64,000 nucleotides of DNA from Castor canadensis (GCF_047511655.1 NC_133389.1:37245295-37309294), one strand, 5' to 3'. Shown: positions 10,613 through 24,549, counted from the first letter of the stretch. Notes: a model not told the origin generated them from the sequence alone. Made by a program: numbers and translations.

Positions 10613-13600
10613 AACCTGAATTTGGGATGTTTAAGTAACCTACCCAAGGTCTAAGAAATAAGGATATGCACCAACTAACAACTGGAGATAGATGACAAAG
10701 GCTTTAGTTGTGCCATAAAGTTTAGAGTCTTTAGGGGATGGCCATCTTCAGTTATTACTTATGTAAATAAACATTGAAAATAGATACCTAAAACAACACA
10801 ATCAGAAGAGGCAGTATTAAAAGAAAAAGTAAAATGCAGCTTGCTGAATCCAAGTCAATATTAGGTACTAATCAGTTCTATTCAAGACTTTTATTGCTTT
10901 TTTCCCTGACATCTTCATCCTGACTCTAAATTTAGAAGAGTCTTCCTTCTAAAACTCCCGAAGGGTGACCTTGGACAAGCATATGGTCATCAAGAAGAAA
11001 AGGATGAATTCAATCATTGGTACAAATATTGCCTTGTAGTTAAGAATGGCACAGTTAAATCTGAATTGTTGTAATTGGCCATTTTCTGGAAGAAGGAGGA
11101 GAAAGTAATAATTGGAGGGGATATGCTCAATGTGTTTGCACATAAACTTTCTGAATTTCAAGAAATCTACACTCTTAAGAAACCACATTACTGGCTACAG
11201 TGCGTATGGGGATGGGGAAGACAGTTTCTGTTCTCAAACATTTAACTATATAGTTACGGGACAAGATTAACGCATTGTCAGAAATAACTTGCAGTCCAGC
11301 TAACATTCAATGTGTACCTAAAGAAAGGCATTGGTGTTCACTGGACTTCAGCCTTTAATGACTATCGACAACACCCTAAGTAACTAGGAAAGAGGAAAAT
11401 CATTCTTAGATAGGTAAGTTAGCACCTGAGATTGGTAACTCTGTTATGGGTCAGAGGTTTTGCATCTGGTTTTCAAACCTAGCCATAAATAAAAATCAAC
11501 TGAGGAATGGGGAGAACTTTGAAGAAATTAAGATACTAGAATTCTATACAAAATGTGAATTCAGGTTTGAATTCATAGGATACCATTTGAGTGATACCCT
11601 GTATGAGAAAAATGCTTAAATCAGTAAATAAATGAAAATAATTCAAAAATAAAAGTTTCAAGGTAGAACAAAAGTTTCAAGGTAAGCATGAATACTAAGT
11701 CATGTATAATAAATCTAACATGATGTTGGTATTGCAACAAGTTTTATGTATGGATTACTGAGGTAGCTCAAGAATCATGTGAAAATGAAAATTCTAAACC
11801 ATCACAGCAAACTTGCAAAAGAGGTGTGGAATAGTAAAGCATACTTTAAATGTCTTTTTCACACTATGCTGAATAAAGGTGTGACAAGGTGAGAATAGAG
11901 ATTCCAAGTTTCCATGGCATATCAGAAGCATCGACCTTCTTTCAAAAAAATCCAGGAATCTGTGCTTTTGTTAAGTTTGCATGGTGATTGAACTGAAGCT
12001 AATAGGTAGGCAGACAGGTTTTAGGAACTACTGGTTTAGGGAACTTCTCTTGAGCAGGAAATAAGCAGATGTGCCACATGTGAGCACCTTGCTTCCGTTG
12101 CCCAAATTGGATGCAAAGGCACTTCTACCTTAATTCTAGTTCTGTTAGGAAGAATTTCATGTGACACAATGAGGAAAAATTCAGAGGCTGTGTACCTAGA
12201 CTTTGATTTTCTAATAAAAATATTTTTTGTATTAAATGGACAATAATACCATTGATAGCTTCACATTTAAATGAATTTATAAACCATCATAAGTAATATT
12301 TATGAGTGACATAAATGAATGGAGAAAATACAGAATTTGATTCAGGAAAAAAATCAGAAGTCCACCATCTGGACAATTTGACATAGACCATTTGAATGGG
12401 AGAGAAGGTATGATTTTATTTTTCCAAGTCCTTCAGAGTCCTATAATGCTTTTTTTGACTCTAGATGCATAACAAATGTATGCTTTTTTATATTAAAAAA
12501 ACATGAGTTTATAAAAACAGTTCCTTGGGTGTATCGTGGGAAATACAAGATGTAGTCATATCAGAAATTAAATACTTTTGATGCTACTATAGGCTGGTAA
12601 CCATTGAATGAGAGGTCAAATTTCAGATTTGAATGTCTAGAATAAATGAATCCAAATAGATTTCACAGATGGCTTGCTGAAAACAAAATAGAAATGAAAC
12701 AGTGACAAGGTGAACAGAGGGCATAATGAATAAAAAGTGGAGGTGAAATTTTATGATAATTTCATAGTCATAAAGTCATCAAATTTCAGGTTTGGAAGGA
12801 ACCCCAAAGGTCCTTTCCTGCCAATCACACATCTGATGCTTGAAAACCCTAATTTTGCTCCCCTACAGTGGGATGACTCAGTACGTCTGAAGACTTCACG
12901 TTCTCTCCATGGAAAGCACTAGCTGTAAAATCGTGCCTTCCACAGAGCTTTATTCTATATTCCCTGACACTTTCTCTCTTAGCTTCTTTTGTCATATGAA
13001 CCAATGATGACATATGTTATCTCTTTTGTACATGTTAGACTCTATATATTTAGAATTCACTATAACATATCCACAAATCCACACATCTACACATATTTCT
13101 ACCTCCACAGAATATTCTATTTATAAAAAAGACCACTAATTCTTCTCAATATTTTTCAAGTGGTGTGGTTCTTATTTGTAGTTTCCCTTCTCTGAGATTC
13201 TTTTAGTTTGTCTAATCTTTATTCATCACAGACACATAACAAATGCTCAGATTTTGGTAATGAGAATTTTTTTTTGGTGATTTTAAAGTAGGGATAAGAT
13301 TGGTATTATCCTAGTTCCTAATGTTCTACAGGAAAAATTGTTCCCTAACACCAACTCAGATCTTTTGGTAGCCTCTTTGACATTACACTTTGCAAAGTAA
13401 ACACACAAAACCACCTACTATGCAGCAAGAATATAAAGTTCTTATACCACACTGCTTTGTAGCTGAATCTGTTATAATGCAAACTACCCAGCATAAAGTC
13501 TTATGTCCTGTACTAAAAACTTTCTTTGATTTTTTTCATTAATCCATTTATCAGCATTTATTTATAATTTTAAAACCCATTACTCATCCAAATAATTAAC

Positions 13601-14219
13601 TATGTAACAATTTCATTTTTTCTTATTAATTGGAATCAAGGGCTTGACAATTGTCTTAGTAAAATACAAATTCATCAGAGCTACCTGACTGAACCATGGA
13701 GCACACTAGTAGCACAGCAAAATTATTCTTTCTTTTTTGTTGTTATTCTTGTTGCTTTATTTTATTTTGTTTTATTTAGTGAATGCATGTTGGGTGCTAT
13801 TGCCATGAATTTTCTAGTGACTTGTATGGTCAAATTATTTCTTCAATATCTCTTTATGAAAACTCTCTGAAAATTTTCAGGCAATATTCACAAGTAGTTA
13901 AAAAAAAAACTATCCTCTTCTCCTTTTACAAAGCAGTCCTTCATTTTGGCAATTCAGTCCTCCACTATGTTTTCTATTCTTGAAAGTACTGGAAAGAACA
14001 CAAGCACTACATTTGCAACTTTACTCAAGATCCCTAAGATAGAATTAATCTTGATCCTCAATCCTTAGTGTTGTAGGATAGCAGGATGTTTTATGAAATT
14101 CCTTCAGCAATTATACAGATCTTATTAATGCTAAGTTTACCCTTTCTTCCACATCAGAAACTTCTCTTTAGTAGAAAAGGCGAAAATCAAAAGAAACTGG
14201 GAAGTTCTACTTTACTTCA
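10613..14219. other. Unassigned, apparently unique sequence
   Basis: No gene, splice-site ladder or recognisable repeat was found on either strand. Short open frames at 10949-11188 (-), 12737-12922 (+) and 13783-13983 (+) show no domain and look like chance frames in AT-rich DNA. A stretch near 12790-12950 has a less AT-rich character, but I cannot assign it. Confidence 0.5.
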
Positions 14220-14490
14220 AACTCTATTCATGAAGTTCCCAAGACCAAAATGAGCAGCCTGCTTAGTTCCAACTTTATCTATATACCCAAAATCTCTATG
14301 GTGGGTGACCAGAACATATGATAGGGAATAACGTCTGCTCTTCCCATTTTCAGACCTGAGCCAGTTCACAAATCCAAAGCTCCTAAAATTAAAATGAGAC
14401 TATATTTCTTTGAAGAAAGATCTCATAATATATTTACAAGTAATTTGTATTTTCTCTCCAAGATGACCTATAATAAGTAAGCACTGGGAA
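14220..14490 (+). repeat. Left arm of a diverged inverted repeat
   Basis: Its reverse complement matches 15278-15560 over nearly the whole length with many substitutions and small gaps. Shared blocks include GAACTAAGCAGGCTGC, 'tctggtcaccc', 'tctcattttaattt' and 'cttattata'. The repeat family is unknown to me. Confidence 0.7.
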
Positions 14491-14869
14491 AACAGAGACC
14501 TATTTTCCTTTTTCCTAAGTGGCTTTGTCTTTTGAAAGTGGCTAATTGATGACAAGACCAAAATAAATGGGTTCATTCACACACATGCATATTGCCACTG
14601 AAAATCATAATATTTGAACTTGCTCCTAACATATTTTGTGAAGCTTGGTTTGTCTCAGTACTTAGGAAAAATCCTCTCCAGAACTGGTAAAATAACCACA
14701 GTAATCACAGAATTCTTTTCCCAAAAAGTCCTAACATATGAGATGAATTCAAGTCAGCCTCTAATCCATCACTCAACTTGCTCTGATAGATGACCTCAGC
14801 GGCTTCTTGGATCCGGAAGATTTTTAGTGAGCTCAAAGAGTCTGAAGGATTCCCTTTTCCAAGTGTCTT

Positions 14870-15277
14870 TTTAAAATTTTGTACTGGATGGGGGTATATC
14901 GTGGCATTTACAAATTTTCTTACAATATATCAAATATATCATACTTGAATTCACCACCCCAGTTATTTTCCTTTATTGCCTCCTACCATTCCTGAAATAC
15001 TTTCAACAGATACCATTTTTTCCATTTACATACATGTGTACACAGTATATGTACTATATTCACCCTCCCATATCCTTTCTCCACCTTTTCTCCACTCCCA
15101 CTGGTATCAACCGTCCGACAAACAGGACCCTGTTCTGGCCTCCTGATTTTGTAAATGAAAAAAAATGACATTTTTGTTTGTTTAAGATAGCTACACATAG
15201 AATTTTCTTGTGACATTTCCATATATATATATAAAACCTGAATTGGTTCATCTCCTCTATTTTTCTTCTTTCTACCT
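14870..15277 (-). mobile_element. L1 3' UTR fragment, antisense
   Basis: The plus strand carries the reverse complement of the L1 3' UTR type seen at 41260-41690. Landmarks are 'ccatttacatacatgtgtac', the 'gacatttccatatatata' segment and the 'aaacctgaattggttcat' segment. A related copy lies at 24757-25160. It sits between the arms of the inverted repeat and probably split the right arm. Confidence 0.8.
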
Positions 15278-15560
15278 TATTATAAGTCATCCTGGGAACG
15301 TTAGGAAGATTAAAGTTTAAACACTTATGAATTTAATCTAGGATCTTTCCTCAAAGGGATTTAATCTCATTTTAATTTGAGAAGTTGTGAATCTATGAAC
15401 TGACTCAGGTCTTAACATTGGATGGGAGCTATTATTTTTCTATCATATGAACTCAATTAAGTGCTCTGGTCACCCGACATAGAGGTTTCAGGTTATATAG
15501 ATCAAGTGTGAACTAAGCAGGCTGCCTATTTATTTTGGTCTTGGGAATTTCATCAATTAT
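15278..15560 (-). repeat. Right arm of a diverged inverted repeat
   Basis: The inverted partner of 14220-14490, starting right at the edge of the antisense L1 fragment. A weak continuation may lie before the L1, at about 14840-14868. Confidence 0.7.
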
Positions 15561-17029
15561 CCTTTTTCAAAAAACCAACATACTTTGATAACCTCCTGTG
15601 CCATGTGACCTTTTATATTAACCATTCCCATCTAGCGCTGCTACTTGGTCTTTGTCATTCAGTGTTCACTCAGAGCAACTGAAATCACTGAGCTCAATCC
15701 AGTGACTATATCTATCAAATTTGCATCCTGTTCAATTCAGTCATTTCACAACTGTTGTGACTTCCTCAATGAAAAGTTTCCCAATGTGATGATGAAAGAA
15801 AACTGTTCTGAGTCCTGATGGAGAAGTAACCAGAAGAATGATCACATTTTAAATTCTATTTACCAAGTCTTAAGACTTCTTCCTCTTTAATACACCAAGA
15901 AATACATGTGGATGTACTGCCTTAATTTAGCTGAGACCACCACATTTCAAATCAGCTCACTGAGAAAAGCAAACAGCATTTCTTGCAGCTGTTTGAGCTC
16001 ACCTTGTCTCAGGGGGTAAATGCACTAGTATCATAAATTCATCATGATGATGTCTTTCCTTCCTCAATCTAGCACCTTCCGCATCTTTCGCCAAATCTTT
16101 TTATAATGATGTAAATTAGCAAACAGTTACATTTATTTTGGGGTTAAGCTGACTCTTCCTAAATTCAATTTGGTAATTGGCAGCCTGGGCATGCTGGGAT
16201 CTGTCCTTAGACAGATATGTCTCAGATATGTAACTGAGACAGTGGAAGGTTGATGAGGACTTACAGGGTGTTTGTAACCCCATGCAAAGTAATTGAATGA
16301 GCAACGCATGACAGAGTGTGTTGTATCAGAAAGCACCTGCAGGGCTGAATTTGATTCTGCTGGCCATGGTAACTTAGAAGTATCTGGGAGTTTGGTACAA
16401 AGGGTTGTACAAACACTTTCAAACAGTCCTAATCAATTATTTAAATATACATAATTTTGTTATCAATATAATTTTCATATTGGAAATCTGACAATAATAT
16501 GAATTGGAATTCTACTTTAAATTCAGTAAACCAAAGTATTTTATTATATATCCTGTCTCTATATATCAGCTAAAATATCAGGCAACACAAGGATAAAATA
16601 GTTTTTATTTTGTTTTGTTTTGCTTTAGGATAACAATAGCAAATTTTTTTTCAAATTTGTCTGTTATCCTAATTGCTTTTCACTTAATAAAAATTTTATT
16701 ATAAATTTTTAGATTTCTTCAAAAAAGTCTGCTGAGATTATAATTACGATTTCATTAAACATATAAATCAATTTGGGGAGAATTGACAGACTGGGCATTT
16801 GAATCTCTCAAACTACAAATACAGTTATCCATATTTATTATTCTTAGTTTAACTTATCAATGTTTTATGATTTTCACCAAATATTGGACAATTGTGCTAA
16901 ATTCATCATTAACTAGGGTCATGTTTTGATGTTATTATAAATATTACTCCCTAAAATTTCTATTTTACCTGTGTATGCACACATACTTTGTCTCCTGTCC
17001 TCTTGCTAAATTAGATCCAATAACGTTTT
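15561..17029. other. Unassigned sequence
   Basis: No gene recognised. The overlapping minus-strand frames at 16116-16336 have no domain and no conserved context. A short TTTTG-rich stretch lies near 16605-16625. Confidence 0.5.
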
Positions 17030-18280
17030 TTATATATGCTCAGGAATTATCTGTAGAGATAATTGTGTTGTCTGAAAATAAAGATCATATTATGTATTTT
17101 GTCAAATCAGCATATCTTCTAATTCTTTTTCTTCTCATTTTATGTTCTAGTACCTCCAGAATTTGAATTGTGTAAAACAGGTATTCTTGCTTTTTTCTCA
17201 TCCAAAGAAGAAAATGTTTAGTCTTTAAATATTAAGCATAACACTAGCTGCAGATATCTTGAATATGTTTGAAGACAATTCCTAGTTTGCAGTTGTTGCC
17301 TTTCTATCATAATGATAGCCAGATATGTCAGATGTTTTTTCTCTTGCTTCTATTGAGATTACTATGGTTTTTTTCTTATTATACTGACTACACTGATTAA
17401 TTTAAAATTTTTGATCAAACATTGAATTTCCATCTTATTATGGTACAGTATTATTTGTGTGCACAATTGGATTCTATTTGCTAATCATTTATTAATGTTT
17501 CTGAGACTGTGTTTATTAGTTTTCTTGTAATATCTTTGGCATCAGAGTAAGATAGAAGTGATTAAATGAGTTAAGAAGTTCCCACTTTTATGTTTTGGGG
17601 AAGTTTGTGTAGAATCGGTTTTATCTGTTTCTTAAGTATTTAACTTCTGAATAAAACTATGAGAGATTTATTTTTCTTCATGGTTGGATGTTTAGCTATG
17701 AGTTCAATTTCTTTAATAGATATAGGAATATAAAGTTTATTTCTTCTGGAATGAACTTCAGCAGTTTATTTATTGCATAGAAACTATCCATCTGATTTAT
17801 CAAATGAATTGTTATAAAATTGATAGTATTTCCTTTTAAATCTTCCAAATCTGCATTAACTGTGGGATTTGACATCTATGGCTTCTCTTTTTTCTCACTA
17901 TTTTGTACATGAATTTATCAATTCCCCTGACTTATTTTTTTGAACAACCAACTTGAGGTTCATTTCTTTTTCTCCCATTTTTCTTTTTCTTTTTGGTAGT
18001 AATTGATTTGAGTTCTTATTATTTATCTTTTTCTACTTCTTTTGGTATAATTTGTTTTTGCTTGCTTTGGGGGGGTTAAAAACTTAAAAATCTCATTTGA
18101 GATATTAATTACATTCTTAGCACTTAGTGGGATAAATTTTCCTGCAAAAACTAGTTTAGTCACTCTTCACACATTTTATGTCATTTTATTTATAATTGCT
18201 TTCAATATATTCTAGAGTTCCAGTTCTTGGTCAAAAAGAATTAGAAAACTTCCCTCTTTCTCACTGAATACAACTATAAA
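17030..18280 (-). mobile_element. Ancient L1 ORF2 region, antisense
   Basis: Plus-strand text such as 'tttaatagatataggaatat' and 'gaacaaccaacttgaggttc', with successive T-rich segments, follows the order of antisense ORF2 in old L1M elements. It is heavily decayed, with stops in every frame. Boundaries are approximate. Confidence 0.6.
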
Positions 18281-19261
18281 ATATGTATGTTGAATGGAAC
18301 AGCTACTTGAGAATACTGTAAGAAATAGTAGCAAGAATATTGAGAAACAACAGAAGTTTTCAATATATTACAGAAATAACAATGGATTTAACATATTTAC
18401 TTATACCTTCAATATACTTACTGTGGGAGAAATAGTTCCCTCTCTCAAAATTGTAACCACTTCAGTTTTCTGTTGGAACCACTACAATTTCTCCCTAAGG
18501 TTGTTTAGCATCTGGGATGTAAAAGAATGGAATGAAAAAAATGGAATTTATCACAATCTGAGGATTAGCAATTATCTCTCTTATTTCCACCTAAAGTAGC
18601 ACACTTGTCCTGGAGATCTGTTTGATTGTATGGATGTGCTCTTCTGGGTTTCAGACTGTATTTGGTTCAGGATGACAAAAATAATTAATAAAACACAATT
18701 TTCTATGAGTTAATGCATGTTACCCATTTTCCTACATGGGCCACTAGTTGTTCAATCTTATCTATGTTTTTTTAAACCGTTCTCTGTTAGTTCCTACAAA
18801 TGTGTCATCCCTAAGTCTTGTTTTGTTAATTGCCTTTTCTCTTGACAGTGGATTAATAGGTTGTATTTATTCTTGCCTTTCTATTTGTCTTGTCATGACA
18901 GAGAAGATTGAAGTAAAATTATTTACTCAGGCTGTTAAAGTGAGCAGTTTAGTAAATACAACCAAGTATAGATTGGAATTCAAGAGTTTCTCTTGGTACT
19001 TTGAGTGCAACAATAGATTCAAATATCTCTTCCACATGACCAATGGTTAGCATAGGTACTTGGATGCTAATGAGATTTTTTGAGTTGGTGTTACATCCTC
19101 AGCTTTCAATGAACCTTGTATGATTCTGCCATAAGAAGGAAAATTTCTCTTTCATGTACTGCTACTGGTTGGTATGTTTTTACTAGTCATAAGCTCAGGG
19201 CAGCAGGTGTCTGGCCTAGCCACCACCACAAGAAAGTCCTATAAGCTAGAGGCTCAGGGTA
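18281..19261. other. Unassigned sequence, possibly degraded L1
   Basis: The frames at 18294-18599 and 18748-19050 (100-101 codons) show no known domain. The T-rich flavour of 18730-18900 resembles antisense L1, but I could not align it confidently. Confidence 0.4.
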
Positions 19262-19612
19262 ATACTTTTTCAGGGTGCCATGTCTAGAATGTATTCCAAA
19301 GACCCACATGCTAAAGGCTTCATTCCCAACTTAGTGCTATTGGTAAATAAAGGAACCTTTAAGGTTTGAAAAGTAGTTGGAAGTTTCCGGTCACTGGAGA
19401 CCTGCCCTTGAAGGGGATCTAGCTCCTCCTGTTTTTCTTTTATGTTTTCTGGTGAGAACAAACCTTCTCCACCACATACTCCCAGCCATGATGTGCTGCT
19501 TTATCATAGGACCACAAACAGAGCCACCCTCTGAAACTATGAATCAAAATCATCCTTTTCTCTTTTTTCTATTACTGTTACAGTAATAGAAAGCTGAGTA
19601 ACACACAAGGTT
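19262..19612 (+). mobile_element. Rodent MaLR (ORR1-like) LTR
   Basis: The order of 'gtattccaaagacccacatg', 'cttgaaggggatctagctcc', 'gccatgatgtgctgctttat', 'cctctgaaactatgaatcaa' and 'gaaagctgagtaacaca' matches a rodent MaLR LTR. A related copy lies at 34026-34490. The 3' part holds a perfect hairpin at 19566-19592. Confidence 0.7.
19566..19592. repeat. Perfect 12-bp hairpin
   Basis: TTTCTATTACTG at 19566-19577 is followed by a TTA loop and the exact reverse complement at 19581-19592. It lies near the 3' end of a MaLR-like LTR. Confidence 0.9.
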
Positions 19613-20720
19613 CTAGCCTTTCCTTCCTGTGGCAACCTAAGTCTGTCCTGTACCTGCAAATAATCTTTAGTGATGGCTGCCAGTACATCTCCCAGAAGCT
19701 GTAGACCTCTATCAGAGGAGGATCTGAAGACAAAAGCAATGTTCTGTCTCTCCTGCAAAAACAGTTTTCTTTTCACACTCTATTTCTTGTGGACCACAGT
19801 TCATTGACTCTACTTGCTTCATAGAAAGGGTATGGAAAAGTACAAGTCATAGTTTGTCCCTATACAACTATATAGCTGATGGGTTCTGCTTGCATGGCTG
19901 CTCCAGCGATGGAGTTTCTCTCCTGTCTCATGTTCTACTCATACTCTTTCCTGTGAGCACCCAAGGAAGACCTAAAGTTTGTAAACCAGTGCAAATTTCC
20001 TTTTGTCAGAAGACCCTAGCTATTTAGACTGACATGCTAACCCACATTTGACATTATGAAATTTGATAAAAGTGTTAGCACAGTAATTTTTAGCTATTTA
20101 TATTAACTGGTGCTTCTTTTCCCATGTAGCATCACAGGTGAAACAGTTTACATAGCCAGTCTTTCCTGGTGCTTTACATTTCTGGCTACCTGATAAACAG
20201 AATTCTGATGGGTTTTTGAAACATGAAAATTTGGTAGCTTAATCAGTCTTTTTCTGATTGTGATCATAAGAGCATCATCCTTTACAACTATCTACATCCT
20301 AAGTGGAAGAAGACCCTTGTCTATACTTTATTGTTTGAATCCAAATACATCTTCTGTCCCTTCTCACCTTTCTATGTATAGAGAATACATGCATGAATAT
20401 TTGACTTCTTCTTTCTCTCAAAATGGTATTTGTTGTTTTTACTAATTATCAGTTAGCATTTTAAACCCATATGCTTATAATTTGTTTTGCTTTTTTTTCA
20501 TATGTGACTTTAGCTATCCTATAAGAAAAGAAACTGTTAACACTTAACACACACTTGAAATAGATGTAGCTCCATAGTCAGCACATGGAAACTACTTTTG
20601 AATGGATGAATGTAGAATTTTGGACAAAGCATATTAAAGTAAGCTTTGTAGCTAATATTAGACTTTTACTTCCTATATAACCAACCTGGCTATTTCATAC
20701 AATTGTATATTTCTTTTTTA
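19613..20720. other. Unassigned sequence
   Basis: No gene or familiar repeat is visible. A minus-strand 79-codon frame that begins in the LTR (19537-19776) has no recognisable domain. Confidence 0.5.
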
Positions 20721-21016
20721 AGAGGTACTGGAGTTTAAACTCAGCTCCTCATGCTTGCTAGACAGGCATTCTACCAATTGAGCCACTCCTCAGCCCTATT
20801 TTTGCTTTAGTTATTTTTAGTGATTGTGTTATTGCCAGGGAGAGTGGCCTCTCACATACATGGGGCCACAGATGCACACAACAGTGCTGGCTTATTGTTG
20901 GAGATACGGTCTCACTAACTTTTTGCCTCAGCTGAACTTAAACCATGTTCCTTCCCAATGTGCACCTTCCAAGTAGCTGGAATCACAGGTGTGAGCCACT
21001 ATACCCAGCCAAGATT
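20721..21016 (-). mobile_element. Composite SINE, antisense
   Basis: The plus strand reads 'ggtactggagtttaaactca' then 'gacaggcattctaccaattg' and 'agccactcctcagccc', the complement of the ID-like part. It then shows B1-like complement ending 'ctggaatcacaggtgtgagc' and 'cactatacccagcc'. This is the same two-part SINE family as the plus-strand copies. Confidence 0.85.
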
Positions 21017-21182
21017 TTTTTTTTCAATGACTGATTATGATTGTGCTATTTGTACTCTAGGTCATGTTTTATATGACAAATTTGGGCCGTATCTGAAGTC
21101 TAAGGGTCAATCTCCATGCAAGTACCTTAACTCCCAGATAGGGCATCATAAGTAAGTTGGAATGAAGTCAATATGTATTCAT

Positions 21183-21300
21183 GTTTTTTTTAATTATTCA
21201 TTTATTCACATGTGCATATATTGTTTGGGTCATTTCTCCTCCCTGTCCCCCCTCACCCTCTCCCCTTATTTCACCTAAGAGTTGGGAACACTGCCATCTG
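21183..21300 (-). mobile_element. Short young-L1 3' end, antisense
   Basis: A T-run at about 21184-21192 is followed by the complement of the ATGCACATATGAATAAA-type end and then a C-rich block (complement of the G-rich tract). The fragment is only about 110 bp. Confidence 0.7.
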
Positions 21301-24300
21301 TGGGTAGAGTTGAAATTTTTTTTTTGTCCACTGAAAATTGCAACTTCCATTGATATATTTCACAAACCCAGAACTCTAACCAAATGAATAAAATCCCACA
21401 GATATGTCACCAAAATGCCACCAAAGTGTCAACCTAGATACCAGAGCAGAAGTCTCTCAGACAGTAGCCAAATGGGCTCCCTAAGTAAAACTTACAACTG
21501 AAGAATCACCTTTCAATTATTGAATCCTGGTAATTAAAAATGAAAAGATTTACATATTTGTGGTTTGACTTTATATAAGTTTTTGTGAGCAGAGAGAAAG
21601 AGAGATAGAAAAGCTGGGGGAAAACACAAAAAGCAACTTATTTGCATTTGTTTCTCAAATTGGGGTCTCAGTTAATTATATCTCAAATTGCCTTAGGACA
21701 GTGCCAGAAAAGATTAATGCAAAAATGATGCATCCTATCTTTTATCTCAATTGTGTGACAGAAGTCTTGCAAAGTGGAAAACCTGCTAATTTAGTAGTCA
21801 ACAGTGTCAAATAAAATTTCTAAACTGTATGTCTATAAAATAACATCTTTGCAATAAGACACAGCAAATATGCTTTAAAACAGTGCAGTCAGCAAATCTG
21901 CTTCAGGTTTTGAAATATCTAGCAATGACATTTATTAGAAAGAAACTATAATATATCAGTGATATAAAAAGCTGTCTCTTCATCAGCATTGCTTTATTAT
22001 AGGCACTAATTTTGTGCAAAATCCTTTAGATTCTTTGCAAAACACCTGCTGAACTTAAAGAAATATGGTGAGTGCTTGCACAGAGACAGATGCAGCTTAA
22101 TCACATAATACTGAATTTGACTTCGTGGTGCTTAACAATAAATGAACTGAGCATATCAGTACAGAAGGCTTAAATCTTCCTCAAATTTGTATAAACTTTT
22201 CAATGAATACACTGTTTGTGTTGATTCCTTCATCAAGTCTGAGGATATAAACAAATAGAAATTATAAGAATTCCATTAAGATGAAATTCTTTAAATAAAA
22301 TCAAATCAAAGACTATGGTCTGAAATTACACTCCTTTCTTCTACTTCCCCTCCTCCTACCTATTTCAATTTTCCTAGCTGGTTGCTTTCTGGCTACTTTT
22401 CTCTCTGTAGTTTCCATCCATGCATCCATCCATTCATCCATTCATCATACCCTGTTTATTCTATCATATTACTTGAAAATTTCATGTTATAGATGAATCT
22501 GCTTCAAGGTCAGGTATGATGGCATTATGGCTCAGTAAAAGATGGAAATAGAATAAGAAAGACCATTTTCTCATTCTCTCTTCTGCTGCACACTATTAGT
22601 TTTATATGTTGATTGATTTTTGTTGTTAGGTTAAGTCGATTTCAATGAATTTCACTCACCCAACATTGACCAGATTAAGATTGTTTACCCATATCACTTT
22701 TTTTCTTCTCTCTTCCCAATCTTCTAATTCATGTTTAGAAGGCATTTTATTTGCACATATATGAGAAAGTCTCTACATGTACCTACATGCATTCATATTC
22801 TCTATTGAATTAACTATTCTTTCTTCATGGATTCTTATTTGCATTGTAATGTTAAATAATGGTACTTTAATTTTACTTCTTCAGATAAGCTGTGTGCTTC
22901 AGAAAACCATAAAACAATGAAACCTCATGAATATTTATATCAATGACTACACAGCATTATAGTCATAATCTCTGGAACTAGTTCTCACCAGTTCAGAATT
23001 AATTATCAAGTTCAGTTTTAATTGCATTCTTCTAAATTACAACTCCTCCCCCCCTCCAAAAGACTATAATGAATTATCTGGTAAGTACTTTACTGGGACT
23101 AATGCATCTAGGAGAGCGTCCTGAAATCCCATTCTTAATGTCTAATAACCAAAGGAAGGCATATGATCCCCAACCAGCATTCTAATCCTTGTTATCCAAT
23201 GTATTAGACATTTGTGGCTGCTTCTAAGGGTTTAATATTTCCTTTTCACTCAAGATTCACTAAGAATTTAATTGAGTTTGGGGAACTTTATATTAAAAAT
23301 TGAACCCAAACATTTATTGTTTTGCTTCCTTGTACTTGGGAATCTGAAAGTAGAATTTGATGAGGCAACCTCTGGAAAATGGTGTCCTATTATCAAAAAA
23401 AACCTATCAAATGGCGTGTTTCTGCACTAAGATATAAATGTGGTAGAAAAGGGATATTGATATACTTCATTTTAAGTTAATGACATCAACTTAAATTTTC
23501 CAGTTAGAGTAATAAATTGTAGAAAATTTAGGAAAGAATAAACCCTAATATCTTAACAATAAAAAATGAAAATGTCTTCAAATAATATAAAAGCTTAAAT
23601 GTAAAGACTCATTAAAAACTCATTGAGTAAAACTTCCAAAGAATTGTTTATTTCATAAGGTAATATATACTCTGTGGTACCTGCAAACTTTTAGTGTGTT
23701 TTTAAATGAAAATTCTCATTTGACGTTGAGCAATCCATTTGAATATCATAGAAGGACCAAAGATTAAGTCAGACAAGTGATAATTTGATAGCATTTATTC
23801 ACAGAACTCGGTCTCCTAAGATCATAATCTACTCATAGTTGAGAGCATGGGAATCAAAAAGTATAGTATCAATTGGGAACTTAAATCTCTAGGTAAATAT
23901 AATCAAAGTAACTCATTGCAACACCCAGCATATTTCTTTCATCCAACTGAAGATTGAATCAAGTTTTAGTGTGAAGATTTGGTATTGACTGTGTCCAAGG
24001 TTTGAGCCAGGAATATGAGGAAAATGATGAGCAAAAAAAATTTTTTACACTGTTCGTGTGGCAGAATGTATTAGTAAGATTAAGGAATGTAATTATCCAA
24101 AACACAAAAAATATTGAAGACAAAGAAAATAAGTATTAACTTAGGAGTCAATGCCAATGAATCAGAATAGAGATTGGTATATAATTCATAGGAAGTTCTA
24201 GGAGAAGGTCTTGATTTATAACAAATAGCTTTTGGTTTCAATAGAAGCTTTTGGAATAAGCTGAAAATAATGTTTGAATAAATTTTTGAATACATGAAAG

Positions 24301-24350
24301 CACAAATAGGATTCAAATATTCTTATGAAAGAAATGCTTCAGACCTGAGG
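21301..24350. other. Unassigned, apparently unique sequence
   Basis: No gene recognised. It contains a short (TCCA)n-like run at 22413-22447 and an AT-rich background. The 78-codon minus frame at 24080-24316 lacks any recognisable domain. Confidence 0.5.
22413..22447 (+). repeat. Imperfect (CATC)n microsatellite
   Basis: Repeated TCCA/CATC units with interruptions. Confidence 0.85.
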
Positions 24351-24354
24351 TTAA

Positions 24355-24488
24355 ATTCCAGGAATTAGTAGTGGGGTACACCTATAAACCCAGGATGTAG
24401 AAGGCTGAGTCAGGAGTAGCATGAGTATGGGCCAGCCTGACTCACATAGTGAAACCCTGTTTCAAAAAAACAAAAATGAAAAAAAAAT
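24355..24488 (+). mobile_element. B1-like SINE
   Basis: Degraded 7SL-like text ('gtggggtacacctataaacc', 'gggccagcctgactcacata') ends in 'aaaccctgtttcaaaaaaac' and an A-rich tail. No ID-like part is attached. Confidence 0.75.
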
Positions 24489-24549
24489 GTTCTAGCAACT
24501 AAGACTTTTTCAAAGAATTTAGAATTCTAGTGGGATGTGCAGATCTGGC

